Shown here: piece by piece, positions 51,422-63,599 of the stretch
Layout of the letters: the number at the start of each line of letters is the position of its first letter
Numbering within the stretch: position 1 is the first letter of the stretch
From: Klebsormidium nitens
Lineage: Eukaryota > Streptophyta > Klebsormidiophyceae > Klebsormidiales > Klebsormidiaceae
Assembly (NCBI GenBank): GCA_000708835.1
Contig: DF237014.1
Span: 1 to 64,000 of the forward strand
DNA: 64,000 nt
Reading direction: 5' to 3'
Translations under genes and position numbers: made by a program
Notes under the pieces: model-generated
Seen by the model: only the letters and a program-made list of their open reading frames with translations
Told to the model about the DNA's origin: nothing
Database searches by the model: none

Positions 51422-53036
51422 TGTGGCTCCAATTATAGGTGCCACCAGTGGTGAGTGATATGTCGTCGTGCAAGAACGTCTGTAGATAAACTCAATACAA
51501 GCAAGATGCTCGCAAAAAGGGTTGCGACCGAGCTCCAGATTGCAGAGAGCTGCATCACTTCTTGTCACAGTGCTGAGAAAACTTGTCCACATACTCACAG
51601 CAGCGGCCGTAAGAAGAGCGCAAGACATGTCGAGTTGGACCATGAACAAACCCTTCAACTTGCAACTCATATTTTTTGAGTCTAAACTTGAAATATTCCA
51701 ATCCGGCATTTTGCAGAAGCTATAAGGCCTCTTCGAATTTTCATAAGAGTAGCTTAGAGCGAGCATAGCTGTCTAACAGCTTCAGCAATCATTCTAACGG
51801 ATCTCAACTTTCAGTCAATGCCAGCTGTAATTGTAATAGCATTCAAATTGTCGATTTTATAGCATGCATGCGCATGCTTGTTCTGAAGAGCCCGGCTGTA
51901 TCACGGCCATAGCACCCGCACACTCATTACAAATTTGTTTCAGGTTTTCTGACGTTTAAGCTTGATACTCAAATGAGCTATCGTCACTAGTTGAGATTCT
52001 GAACATTGAGAATGACAAGTGTCGGATGGCACGCGGTATGCGATGGATCGGTCGGGTGGCTCGACTAGTCGGGGCGACCTGCTGCCTTGCATGATAGCTG
52101 CACAATAGAGTCACAAGAGCCCGCGCTCAACCGCGCTCACCAAAAATGCAAATTTGTGTCATGCGGCATTATGTAAGCATGACCCGGCATAATTTACAAT
52201 CTCGTAACTGACACCTTTACCCACGTCGCGCTAGCATCAAAGGCATGTCTTGTAAACTGGTTGTGCTCGATATCCATACATCAACCGAATCTTTTCGACT
52301 AAAGATCATGCAGCTCGAGCTAGCCGACGAACTGTGCGTGGACTCAATGGTTGTTATAGGGTCCAAATACATTCATCGGACTTGAGCGGATCAATTAAAG
52401 CGAAGTCCTAAAATAGAAGAGACGCACTGAGAACATTGGCAAGCTACTCGAAACGCTCGATGAAGGTCGAAGCAGACGTCGGACAATTCATATATACAAT
52501 CGGTCGTATATAGTCGTATATAGTGAGGTATGGTAGGCCGGTGGTAAGTACCACGCTCAGCCTTTCACACCTCTGTTCATCCTCGTTTCTCAATTTTTCT
52601 TGTCCCACTGCGGTTGGCATATCTTGTAGCCGTTCTCTGATGACCTGGATTCCAACTTTTGGAAGCAACCGTAGTCAAGTGCATACAGTGGCACCTCAGA
52701 CCGCCATTCTTCGTGCCGGTTGTTCAAGCCCGTGCTCAGCTCAGAACTTCGTCATTGTGCCTCCCCCTGCATGCAAATAGTCAGCGCCCTCCACTTTATC
52801 AGCTTCGAATCAGCAAATAATCCTACTTGCACCAGCAGATCTCGCTTTCCATCTCTTAGCATTGTATCGACTTGTCATGTCCTAGATGCCACGAAGATGA
52901 GGAAGAAACAAGACGACCCACCCAACCGTCAGAATTACAGCTGTTTTAGAGTCTTCCTGCAGTACCATTGAATATCAGTCAGCACTGAGGCGAGTGCATC
53001 GTCACCACTGCCCAAGAGCTTTCCTGAGCTCTGGAA
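51422..53036. other. Intergenic spacer after glyoxalase II
   Basis: AT-richer than the genes, with no supported coding sequence. A 10-bp GTCGTATATA motif is repeated directly at 52503-52522. A 180-codon minus-strand ORF (51224-51766) is antisense to the last glyoxalase exon and is taken as chance. Confidence 0.5.
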
Positions 53037-53991
53037 TCACCAGGTATTTAGAAATACCCTCAAGGTTACTAAGCAACCTACATGAGGAGAAGCAAGCGTG
53101 GCGCATGGCAGAGCACTCAGGGGAATGCCAAACATATGCGAGTGCAGACTGGAGCTGAATGTAGGTGATATATTCAGGAATCCCAAGCTTCTCATCATCA
53201 CTTCTAAGCTTACCACGGTCAGCGCCAGCAGAAGCTACGCTCGTCTGCTGCTCCACCGACTCATCAACTGTCCCACTAGCAGGATCCCTCGCTTTTGGAG
53301 GTCCATTCCCCTGCTGGGGCTGCCTTCCAATTGTGCCCACTGACGCCATGCCAGGGGTGGCCCTTTCGTTTGTAGCACTCACTGCTTGGTCAGCATGGGG
53401 GTCCACATTGTGATGGGGCGCAGGATGAGACCTCTGCATTGTGAGTCTTGCTTTACTAGTCAGGCTTTCTTGCGAAGTGATGTAGTCAGACAAATCAGTA
53501 ATGTGGTAGAATTGTTTCTTACTGTTTCAAGTAAAGGCACAGATGCATGCAACAGCAATTGGGCCCTGATTGAATGCAAGTCCAGTTCATCTCTGAGCTT
53601 ACATGCATGCATACTGAATTCGCACTAAGAACTTCAAGTGGTGAGGCCGCGCAGTCACCGCTAGTTGCATGAATGAGTGAGCCTGGCTTCAGGAGTTTCT
53701 GCAATTGTTGGTGACAAATACTCGTGCCGCTTAAGACAGACCTAAACATGGAGTTGCAGATTCCGAATGTGAACTTTCAAATACTCTGCCGTCCTCAAGT
53801 TGCATGGGTGTTTCAATGGACCAAAAACCCCATACCTGCAATTCTGTTTGTAGGTTTGCACCTTGCCAGTCCGCACCATAGTTGAAGGCAGAACTGGCGC
53901 CACTGCTCTTCTCAGAAGGTGCAAAGGTCTCCTTAACAGCAGTACCTGCTTCCTTCAAGGGCTTCATCACTTCCTCTTTCAGCTTGGACAT
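53037..53991 (-). CDS. Small unknown protein, four-exon model
   Basis: Exons, N to C: 53991-53836, 53698-53615, 53433-53214, 53077-53037. All junctions have GT-AG ends and keep phase, giving 166 residues. The N-terminus is Lys/Glu-rich and likely helical (MSKLKEEVMKPLKEAG). The rest is Ser/Ala/Gln-rich and looks disordered (QPQQGNGPPKARD). I do not recognise a family. It has no signal peptide or membrane segment. The good junctions argue for a real gene; the lack of similarity and low complexity argue for caution. Confidence 0.4.
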
Positions 53992-54799
53992 CTTGCAAAT
54001 CGTCGGCTCGTACTAGCAGGGCTCAGCAATGGGGCCAATTCTTGGCGTTCTCTCAGGAGATTAAGACAAAGCAGCCTCCCAACCGTGCAACCGGCCTCCA
54101 AGAACACGACTTCTCTAGTCAGGCAATCAGGCTGATCCTCGGCTGACGACGTCCTAGTAGCCGCGGAGTTCCGTCTTTACAGTGGCGAAGAGGACAGCAA
54201 TTCTGGCAATTGATCAGCAGCGAAGTCGAAGCACAGGTAAGACTATAATGATAACCAAGGTCCTGAAGGTCGTCCCTAGCCTGTCGCAAAGCCAGCCCGC
54301 TCACATAGATGTGAGGGGGATGTGAGCAACAGAGCAATGAAGTAGACTGCATGACGCATGCGTCGCCTCTGCAGTCTGTACAGCCAGTGCCGTGCTTTCT
54401 CATCAGCTGAGCGCGACCAAATCCCGAATCGACGGTGCGATACCACAGCACCGATTTTGCGGCTGCATCACATCGTCCGATCACGAGCCACACATGCGTA
54501 GCCTAAACCGACTTCGCGGCCGGCGGCCGCGGTGGAGAAAGCTTGCTTCTTCCGAATCCTACTATTATTGAATATAGTACATTCCTTCGCCCCTAGTTCC
54601 CAGCGTGCAGGCGGCAGCAGCGCTCATTATTACGGTAGTGCTCAGTCGTTTCAGAGCGCCCATTTCAAGACCCGTTTGTGTGAGGGTACGTTAGGTGCAG
54701 GATAGGTGACCAACACCTCCTGGATACTGTTGACTTTGCCAAGTGGCACCACCTTTTTGTTTCCAAGGGGTCCTTAGTGTTGATCACTTGCCGGAGGAA
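53992..54799. other. Divergent spacer upstream of the PPR gene
   Basis: The region lies between the start of the small unknown gene (-) and the start of the PPR gene (+). It includes a GC palindromic cluster (GCGGCCGGCGGCCGC) at about 54517-54531. No gene is supported. Confidence 0.45.
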
Positions 54800-57126
54800 A
54801 TGTTGGCCCGAGCTAGAGTCAGCTTTCCTGGGTGGTTGGGCGGATGTCGTCCAGGTTCTGTGAAAAGCGCCGGGCTAGATTTAAAGATTGCCATCGTCCA
54901 GAGATGTGCAGTGGCAAAGATGACGAAGAAAGGTTTTGAGTGCGCTGTCAATGTGTCAGCGAGTGAGGTTTCTTCTGCAACTCAAACAGAGACGGTTGGC
55001 TTGCTTGAAAAGCAGAAGACGGACGCATGGTTGAAATACGGGCATGAGGCGCCACCTCAAAAGCCAGCCCAAAAGCGTGCAACCTGGGTGAGGCCCGGCT
55101 ACAAGAAGCCTGAACCTCAGCAAACTGTTGACAGAACCGCTGCTGAAGGAGCTCAGCAATTTGGCAGAAGGGCGAAGCAGAGAACGATTGCGGCGATCCA
55201 GCAGGCGGCAGACGCGACGGAGGTTGAGGAGATCTTAAAGAAATTGGGATCAACGGGCCTGAGAGTTAGTATGTTTGCGGAGCTGATAAAGTTGGGGGAT
55301 GTGGACCGTAGCAAGCAGGTAATGTTGCTGCCACCACTTAAGCCCTGCTGCTTCTTGCCAAGATGTGGTTATTTGTGAAGCTTCAAGACAATCTAGCAAC
55401 TTCCACCAGTTCGAAACACTAAGCTATTGTGTTGTCCCATAAGGAAAGTGCATCTGCTGAGGAGTTGCTCACTTACTGGACAGCTATTGGAAGAAGTTGT
55501 CGAGGCAGGTGATCCTTGTTCAATGGAGACTGGATTCCGCTGGATGTCATGCTCCTTGTCAACCCCATGGATACTTTGCTCCGAAAGGACTTACTGGACT
55601 TGACGAATAGAGCCAGAACCAGGCAAGCGCCGCTGCACTGCTGACAAGCAGGCTGTTTGCATGGGTCAATCAAGCTGGCACATTCAGCGTCATATCGCTG
55701 GGGTAGGAGTACACGCAGAAGTGAATTGGTTTAGGCTATCCAAGCTCCTCTGACAGGTCAATCGCTTACTTCTGAAAGTTTTTAACACTTCGTTTCCCAC
55801 ATCCTAATGGGAGCTTCTGGCAAACATACCTCAAAAGTGTCGTTTTCTCCCTGCTGTCAGGTACTGGACCTGCTCCATTCGTACGGCGTCGACAAGTTGG
55901 TGGTCAGCTACAACAAGCTCCTGTCCCTGCTTCTTTCCGTAAACCGCCTGCAGGACGCGGAGGCGCTTGTGCAGGAGATGCGAACCAAGGGCGTCGAACC
56001 CAATGGGGCAACGTACAACATTCTCCTGACTGCGCTTGTGAGCGAAGGCCGCCTCAAGCAGGCGGACTACCACTCGAAGGCACTAGAGCCCATCCTCAAA
56101 GGAATGGCGGCCGAAGGGGAGGGAGATGCCCCGCATGACTTTGAGTTCCGGAGCCTGGTTCTGGCATATGTGCGGCGGGGCATGATAGCTGAGGGTTTGG
56201 CGTTGCTGCGAAAGCACCACGATGCGGGGTTAAAGCTGACGGCGTTTGCCTACAACAAGCTGCTGGAGAGCTGTGCGGAGAAGGGGTCACTTCGACAGAC
56301 GGAGAAAGTGCTCGATGCGATGAAAGCAACGGGAACGGAGCGTGATATTGCAACTTACAGCGCTCTCCTTGGGATTTACACCAAGAAGGCCCTGCTTCTC
56401 GAAGCAGAAAGTGTGCTACGAGACGCGCTGGCGGCTGGGCTGCGGCCCGACGCGCGCTTCTACAGCATCCTCATGGCGGCCTATGCAGAGCGGGGGCTGC
56501 GGGAGAAGGCGGACGGGGTTTTGGCGACGATGGCAGCCAATGGTTGCCAACCGGATGTGGTGACGTACAACACGTTGGTGGACGCGTATGCGAAGCAGGG
56601 CAACATGGAGGGGGGAGAGAAGGTCCTGGAAACGATGGAAGCTGAGGGGATAAGTCCGGACGTGGTTACTTTCACGACACTGATTGCAGCGTGGGCGAGG
56701 CAGGGCCAGTTGGAGAGAGCGGAGGCGGTTTTGGAGCGGATGATTATTGCGGGGCTGGAGCCGAATGCATTCACGTACACTGCTCTGATCAGCGGGTTCG
56801 CGAAGCTAGAAATGTTTAGGCAGGCGAACGAGGTGCTAGACAGGATGCGGGAGGCGGGGGTACAAACGACGACGGTAACATATAACGCGCTTCTGACAGC
56901 GTACGCGCACGCAGGTATGTTCGGTAGGGCCGAGCAGCTGCTTGCGGAGATGGAGAGCGACGGGTGCCCTCCGAGCCTTGTCACTTATTCGGTGTTGATT
57001 AGTGAGTACTACCAGCATGGCAAACCCGCAGCGGCGGCGAAGCTGAAAGAGTCGCTAAGAGGGACGGAAATGTACGAAACGTTGGCACGGAACAAGCGGA
57101 GAAACTTCAAAAGGAATGTGGATTGA
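54800..57126 (+). CDS. P-class pentatricopeptide repeat protein, organelle-targeted
   Basis: Two exons join in phase: 54800-55318 and 55861-57126; 594 residues. The N-terminus (MLARARVSFPGWLGG) is Arg/Ser-rich with few acidic residues, like an organelle transit peptide. A charged region follows, then about eleven 35-residue PPR motifs nearly end to end (for example VVTYNTLVDAYAKQGN and VVTFTTLIAAWARQGQ). No E, DYW or SMR domain follows; the protein ends in a basic tail (RNKRRNFKRN). P-class PPRs bind organelle RNA to stabilise, process or help translate transcripts. The second motif carries an insertion (ADYHSKALEPILKGM). Met 54800 was chosen as the first ATG in frame; Met 54918 would remove the presumed transit peptide. 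I cannot name the orthologue. Confidence 0.9.
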
Positions 57127-58500
57127 GGTTGACGATGTCATTTGAACGGAATGATTGCATGGACAGGCAGCCCACGTGCTGTGTTGCAATCCAGGGTTTG
57201 CTGAGTAGCTGTTTGTATACGGAGCCGTTGCGTTGGGTTTCTCTATCTGGATTTTGCAGTCCTTTGCATACTCTGGCCGATAGACCGCCGACCAACCGTG
57301 TCGGCTCGGCTTCTTGCAGTATCTGTAACCTGGTACAATCGCGGGCTGTTTCTCATGCTGATCGATATAGCGTCCATGCATTTTTGGCACTGTGTCTTCA
57401 TACGTGACAAAGACGCGCATGGATTGCATGCGCATACATGATTAATACGGAATTGATTAGATGGACTCCCTCATGGTGGTAGGCTATCAATAGGCATGGC
57501 TCCTGGCATCCGACCATAAAGCAGCCTTGCAATACAAAACCATGTGCACCTCGACGGACGGTCACAGACATGCGCGAGCAGAAGCTCGATCAGTATGCGC
57601 AGTCGTCGCCAAGCTGTTGGATAGCCTGCGAGGCACATAAATTTTTTGTACGAAGCTTGACACACGTTCGGTACATGCGAGTAACAGACCAGTTGCAATT
57701 GAATGGCCATGGAAGATTTTATGGAAGCGCCGCAGCCATGGACGGCCTAATTCAAGCGTTGCAGATTCAAGAACAGGATCATCATGTATGCCATAAAAGC
57801 CTATGGCCCATGTGGCTACGGCCTTTTGAAAAGAGAACATCACTCAAGTAAAACGCATATGGCGCCGCCTGGTCGCGTACATCCTGGGCCGCCGCTTACC
57901 AGTTGTGGCGACCATGTGACAGTGAGGCAGCTTTAAGTGCAGTCCGTTGAAGTGCAGGCGCCCAGCACATGTGGCAGTTATCAACCGTTTCATGATTAGA
58001 CTACAATCACTCGAACGTGTCTCCATCGCAAGATCCTAGAATTAGTACGTCTTCAAAATGAGGAAGTACTGATATGCATATGGATTTTGAAGCACATGCA
58101 ACGATACCTACTAGGTCAATGAAGATGTACCGACATCCGCGCTAAGAAAGGCTTAGCATTGAAACATGCATGATCAAGGGAACAGTTTGCACGATAGATT
58201 TATTCAACACCATTCAGTGCACGAGCGCGTTGAGATCGACAATGTCTATCCAAACATAACACCTGAACTCTATGAAGGCACTAGCTATCTAACTGATTAT
58301 GTGTTAGTCTAACCTAAGCTGCGCTATTTCGCTGCAATGTACCTGCCCTATGCCGACAGGCGACCGGCCTAGTCCTTGAGACCTCCACCTCTGCACGAGC
58401 GTTGCAACACTTTCACGAGGAAGGCTGCAAGTTGGCGAAGCAGCGCCTACTATGATCTCTGATCACGATCGAAAGCACGACAGTGCCCTTCTGAAACACC
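57127..58500. other. Convergent spacer between the PPR and kinase genes
   Basis: It holds the 3' flanks of both genes. I see no ORF with family resemblance, no RNA gene and no repeat of note. Confidence 0.5.
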
Positions 58501-61500
58501 TCACAGAAAAGTTTCGAGCTTCTTGACTATAGTCGCAAATGACGGCCGGGTCTTAGGTGCTTCTCTCCAGCACTCCTGCATCAAGCTCATCCAGGCCGAC
58601 AGACCAGCCGGCGCCTCTTCAGGCAGAGGCGGTCGGAGGCCTCTGTACAACACGCCCTCTGCATGCCAAGCAAATGAAGTTCGTCAGGCCAACTGAGACA
58701 ACATTCGTCCTCTTGGCTAAGGATAAAGCCAACATAACATGATACATCTCCTTTCAATGATTGGACCAGGTTCTCCGTTCGTGACAACTTTGTAAACAAC
58801 GAAATGGCGGAGTTGGAAACACGTCGCAGGACAGCATAGCAGGATCGGCGTGCACAAACTTACCCTCGAGAACGGAGTGAATTGGGCTCTTCCACTTGAG
58901 TCATATTGAAGGCTACCAGGTCTTTCTGGTTGCCACGCTCGTTTCGCCATCACTCGATCATTAGAGCATCCGAGAAGTTGGGATTTCAAAAACGAAGTCT
59001 TCTTGCCTCAATCAGAGCGGTTCGTCGAAGGAGCTTACCAACAATCTCGTCGTAGCTGAGGTCACGGTGCGGTTCCAACCCTGTCGTGATTTCCCACATG
59101 AAAACCCCGAAGGAGAAGACATCTACCTGCAGGCAGGTGAATCTTGGTCACATGGACACGCAAGCAGAACGTTGGACCATAGAGGCAAGAGCACGGTGCA
59201 GCCAACACTGCGACAGCAGCCGGCAAAATGCCAGTTTCGAAGCCGGGAAATTGCGCAGATAACGATGTAAAGACCAAAGTTGAGCAGGGACTACAAAGCA
59301 CGGCGAAAGACAGATGCTTAGTAACAACTACTTTTGTTCGAATCTTCGTAACTCGACCGTATGACACGATGTTGGAGCGAGACTGTGAAGTGACGTCGTT
59401 CGAGGTTGTACCTTATGATCGACTAATTTGGAGCGGTCGTGAACCTCTGGAGCCATGTACGCAACACTGCCACGGCCGTAGAAGTCAAGGGGCTCGCCTT
59501 GCGCCTCAAAAGCCAGCCCAAAGTCGGTTAGCTGCAGCACAAAGAGTGCCGGTCAGAAACGACAATTTTAGAAGCGCATTTATGGCTAAGGGCGTTCAAT
59601 CTGCGGCATTCTAATTGTCAAAAGCACACGCCAACCACTTCTGCTGATGCAACAGATCGGGATTCATGCTGACTGCCAACCTAGAAACTAGCTTCTGGCA
59701 CGTTCGTGACAGGGACGTGACGCAAACACTATCTGATGACTGCTCACTTAATTATTACCTGAAAAGCACGAAGCGGCTCATGGCCCGTTTTGGCGTTAGG
59801 CGTACCTTATAGACTCCCCAGGCGTCCACCATGACGTTCTGACTTTTGACGTCGAAATGGATGATCCCTAGGGCATGCATGTGCTCCAGAGCGCGGGCGA
59901 CATCCAGTGCGCAGGACAGCAGCTTGTCCGAGGGTAGCCCGCCCCTGGGAGAAAGAGGAATGCCTCATAGTCGGTTGCAAGCCGCAATCAGGAAAGGAAC
60001 TATAGATCGTCTGATACTTCCCGTTGTGAACAGAGTGGCGAGCTACTACGACTCAAGAAACCGATACTGCCTGAAGCTGAGTCCGAGAAGGCAACAATTC
60101 GACAGAACACACAACTTTCAAGCAACCGGAGTCCCAGTTTGGGACTCCAGCTGTTGCCTATTTGCATACTAACAGTTTCAGTATGATTGTCCTGTTTCCG
60201 GATGCCAGCCAAGCAGTCACACCTTGATCTCAGCTGGTTTGTCAGGGTACTGTCTGGTGACATGAGCTCCATGACCATGGCATTTTGCCCTGGGTGCCCC
60301 ATTTGCAGAACAGTGGCAAGGCTTGCCAATCCGTAGCAATGTACAATGTTCTGGTGTCGACACCGGCGATGGAGACTTGTCTGCAAGCCAGAAAAAGAGC
60401 CTGTTGAGAGCATCCTACGAGGTGCTCCTTCCATGCGGAAAGGTACTCAGACCTCAGAAACAAGTCCGGACTGCTTGCAAATCCAAAGAGCATCGAGAAC
60501 GTTGGTGTGCACAGCCCGTCCAAACCATGTAAAACAGACACTCAAAACGAACTCGAAAAGTTGAAGCTTGAAACGAGTACCAAGTCTCACCTCCATCAAG
60601 AAGTCTGCGTAACTTTCTTCCAGGTTGCCCTCCTCTTTCAGCATCGACTCATTCAGCAACTTGACAGCAGCTCGACCGATGCCGTCCACTTCCGCCTCAA
60701 AGACATGACCGTACGTGCCCGAGGCTACATGACGGCCCAACTGGAGCAAGAAGATCACTAACGAGAATGGGTCGGCACCCCACTAAGAGTGTTGACACTT
60801 ATGACTCCATCGTTTTCTTCAACATTTTGAAAGGCAATAGACGGCCAATCGCCTCCGGTTTCTCGGGAACTAACTGTTAGGAAGACCGCAAAGAATTCAA
60901 ACAATCTTCGTTGGCAGTGTGGCCGAGCAAGTGGGGATTGCCCAGAGGATTTGCAAAATCGAAAGGCAAAATACAACTCAGGACTGGATAGTGGATCTAT
61001 TGCTTGCATATGACTCTTCAGTAAGAGGGATAGGTCTTGATGTCCCATTCTGTCTGTTGCGCATGGTGATATTCAGAGACACTGCCATTTCTTTGTTCTT
61101 CTCAACGTTGGGCAGGGCTCCAGCTCAGAAGAAAAAGCATTTTTAATTAATCTAAGATGCTTCTGGAGCAGATGACCATTCCTTTGGCGACGCACCTTTC
61201 TGATGCTCAGTACCTCCTTTTTGAGCTCTTCTTCGACCAGGAGGATCTTGCTGAGCCCAAAATGTGATGGTATATGATCCACTTGGAATGCTGGCCAAGG
61301 AGCGTCGCCCATCTCTGTGCTCCAGATGTCTGCATCGCCTCCCACGGCAGGCCGCCTTGATGGCTTCCCATCCAAAGCTTCTCCAATCGTTTGCTCAATC
61401 GTGCAACCTCGGCACCTCTTCCCATTTTTCTCTGACAACAGGAGGTGCAGGCAGCGCCCAAGATGGTCCCCCAGAGATGGGAGGTGCCTCCAGCACCCCC

Positions 61501-61552
61501 CCGCCTGCTCAGGGGCACATGTCAGCACGCTGTCAAACTCTCTGACCTCAGC
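58501..61552 (-). CDS. Protein kinase (TKL-like, non-RD), N-terminus unresolved
   Basis: Six phase-consistent exons make the catalytic domain, N to C: 60740-60591, 60380-60223, 59944-59806, 59531-59412, 59126-59039, 58640-58501 (264 residues to the stop). Visible motifs: Gly loop ASGTYGHVFEAEV, VAIK-type lysine in AAVKLL, catalytic loop HFDVKSQN (the HRD Arg is Phe, so non-RD), DFG in LTDFGLAF, MAPE, DVFSFGVFMWEITTG, and LMQECWREAPKTRPSF in the C-lobe. The chemistry is Ser/Thr or Tyr phosphotransfer; subfamily and substrate are unknown. Likely upstream exons are 60873-60779 (ends in phase with the domain) and 61552-61214 (helical, ELKKE-rich), but their mutual phase does not fit, so part of the N-terminus is missing. 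The open frame continues to about 61732. Confidence 0.78.
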
Positions 61553-62856
61553 CTGCAAGGAGGTAAGGTTGAGTCTGAAATGACGTTGGTAACAATTGCT
61601 CATTGAAAACAAATTGGATAAGCCTATTTCATGTAGCTTGCAATCAAGGGCCTTTCGAGCCTCAATCAATCTAGATGATGTGCCTGGTCCAGGTTTGTGG
61701 AGAAGCCTATGCATATCGAAAGGGTAGCGCAAATTAATCTGCGAGTCACACCTGCTGCAGATTGCACCACCACCACCATCATCGACAGAGAAATCTTTCT
61801 AGTGACATCAACCACTACATAATGTGGAGAACTTTTACACTGCTTTTACTGTGCCTGCATGTATAGAATGAGCTTCACCTTTGAGCTGGTGAGGTCATGT
61901 GATTCCTCATAAGCATAGTTGATTGCATCTCTCAGCGGTCCTCTCCCCAGCCAGCTGATTGTGGAGAGGCATGGCACAAGACCAAATACCATCGCAAACC
62001 CTTTCGATGAGGAGCCAGCTGGAGCAACTTCGAAGTGCTGATATCGAAGTGTATGGAAGAGAAGGTGCCCTCGCCAGCGCTAAGAGAATTGTTATTAGTT
62101 GAAGACTAGGGAACCACTGGCAGATCACTCTGTTTCTTTAATGCGGCACTTGATAGTGTGCAGCCTTCCTTTAACTCTGTCCCTGCGAATTGTGAGCCAT
62201 GATCTGCCCAGACAATTTCCTATCCACCAGATTGTCTGACATCCAGATGCCGATGATCATGAGCTCCCACAAGCACCATCTCATTAGACACACCACCCCG
62301 AACCATCACGACAGAACTAGGTAAATGCTGGAGCACCAAGACTCAGAGGCTGTCTTTCGGTTGAGGTTGGCCAATGGACGCCCCACAGTTTCAGGACTCG
62401 GTCAGTTTGTCGTTGGGCGTTTTGCCCACAGATCCTGGTGTGCGCCCCCATTGTCGAGCTATGAAGTCAGGCAGCTGACCCGCGAACTGCGCTCAGACCT
62501 CAGTTCAACTTGTGTCAGGCCAGGCTGCAGGAGGCTGAGGGAGCCCCCTGCGAAGGGCGAAACCTTCGGGGAGGGGTCGACCAAACCGAATTGTCGATGG
62601 CGGAGATCTACCTACCACCGGTGGGTGGTACCCGGTCGATCCCTACTCGGCAGAGGATCTCCAGTGTCGCACAGTGTCCACCATCCAGTCACATCCAGTG
62701 CATGCACATCGCGCATTTGCCCCGACGTACACCTGCGACCTACCGGTACTTTGAGGTTGTGCGGTTGGATCACCCCGAGCTCTTAGTCGGTCGACCGTCG
62801 ATCGATCGACCGGGCGTCTTGCGAACATTAGAGGTCATGATTGACCGTCCCCAGGG
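61553..62856. other. Region upstream of the kinase gene
   Basis: It may contain N-terminal kinase exons up to about 61760 and its promoter. Overlapping plus-strand ORFs near 62325-63031 have no family resemblance. Short perfect palindromes occur (ACCACCGGTGGGTGGT-like near 62615; a GTCGATCGATCGAC-like run near 62795). Confidence 0.4.
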
Positions 62857-63200
62857 GCCTATGCACACACAAAGTTGGGTCTCGGTGCCGATTTTGGGGC
62901 TCCAAAGCCAATTTCACAGGACCGGAACCCGGCCACTTGGAACCCGGCAACCCGCTATGCACACAGGCAACTCGACAACCTGTTTTCTACGACACAAGAA
63001 CCCGATTGTATTATTCGGAACCCGGCCGTAGGGCCGGGTTCCGAATTTTGGCAAATTCGAGGAACCAGGTTGCGATCGAGAACCCGGAACCCAACTCCTG
63101 TGTGCACAGCCGTTCCTCGGCACCGGGTTGCAAATTGAAGCACCAGGTTCCCAATTTGCCTGGGGAACCCGGAACCCAAACCTCTGTGTGCATAGGCCCC
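62857..63200. repeat. 344-bp imperfect palindrome (hairpin/MITE-like element)
   Basis: The ends are inverted copies (GGCCTATGCACACA at about 62857 and its complement ending near 63200). Matching blocks follow inward: GGAACCCGG-type motifs, a second TGCACACAGG block (about 62955 and 63103), and a perfect 15-bp-arm centre. No ORF of transposase type is present. Confidence 0.75.
63013..63046. repeat. Perfect central hairpin of the palindrome
   Basis: Arms 63013-63027 and 63032-63046 are exact reverse complements (15 bp) around the loop GTAG. This is the symmetry centre of the larger palindrome. Confidence 0.9.
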
Positions 63201-63363
63201 AGCTGTCACTGTCGCAAAATGTACAAAGATGACGAGAAAAGTTTGGGAGAATTTTGTTCGGACGGTACCGGGCGCACAATGGCTGCGGATGGTACCAACC
63301 GTCACTTCGCGTGCGGTACCCATCTTTGCCAAGCGCAGACGCAACCGGGCACTATGACTGACC

Positions 63364-63501
63364 TTAGGGTTAAGTCACAAAGCAGTGATGGTATGTTAGG
63401 GTTACGCCACTACCTGTGACGGTTTGTTAGGGTCGCGTCCCTTCCCTGTGAATGCTCTCCGATTAGGGTTCCCACTAACGGCTAAGCCACTGACCTTAGG
63501 G
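63364..63501 (+). repeat. Degenerate ~33-bp repeats carrying the telomere-like motif TTAGGG
   Basis: TTAGGG occurs five times at 63364, 63396, 63427, 63463 and 63496, so spacings are 32, 31, 36 and 33 bases. Four of the five read TTAGGGTT. The sequence between motifs is diverged. This is regular spacing rather than a pure telomere tract. Confidence 0.7.
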
Positions 63502-63599
63502 TTTTCGTGCGGTTTGGTGTTAGCCGAGCACTTTATCGGCGTCCACCGAAGGCGTCCGTGTCCGATTCTCCCAAGTTTTATTCGTGCCTCTTGCCTGTC

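Noticed and set aside
51224-51766. 180-codon minus-strand ORF
   Set aside because: It is antisense to the last glyoxalase II exon and its translation has no domain-like pattern.
62325-63031. Overlapping plus-strand ORFs near the palindrome
   Set aside because: They enter the palindromic element, overlap each other in different frames and resemble no known protein.
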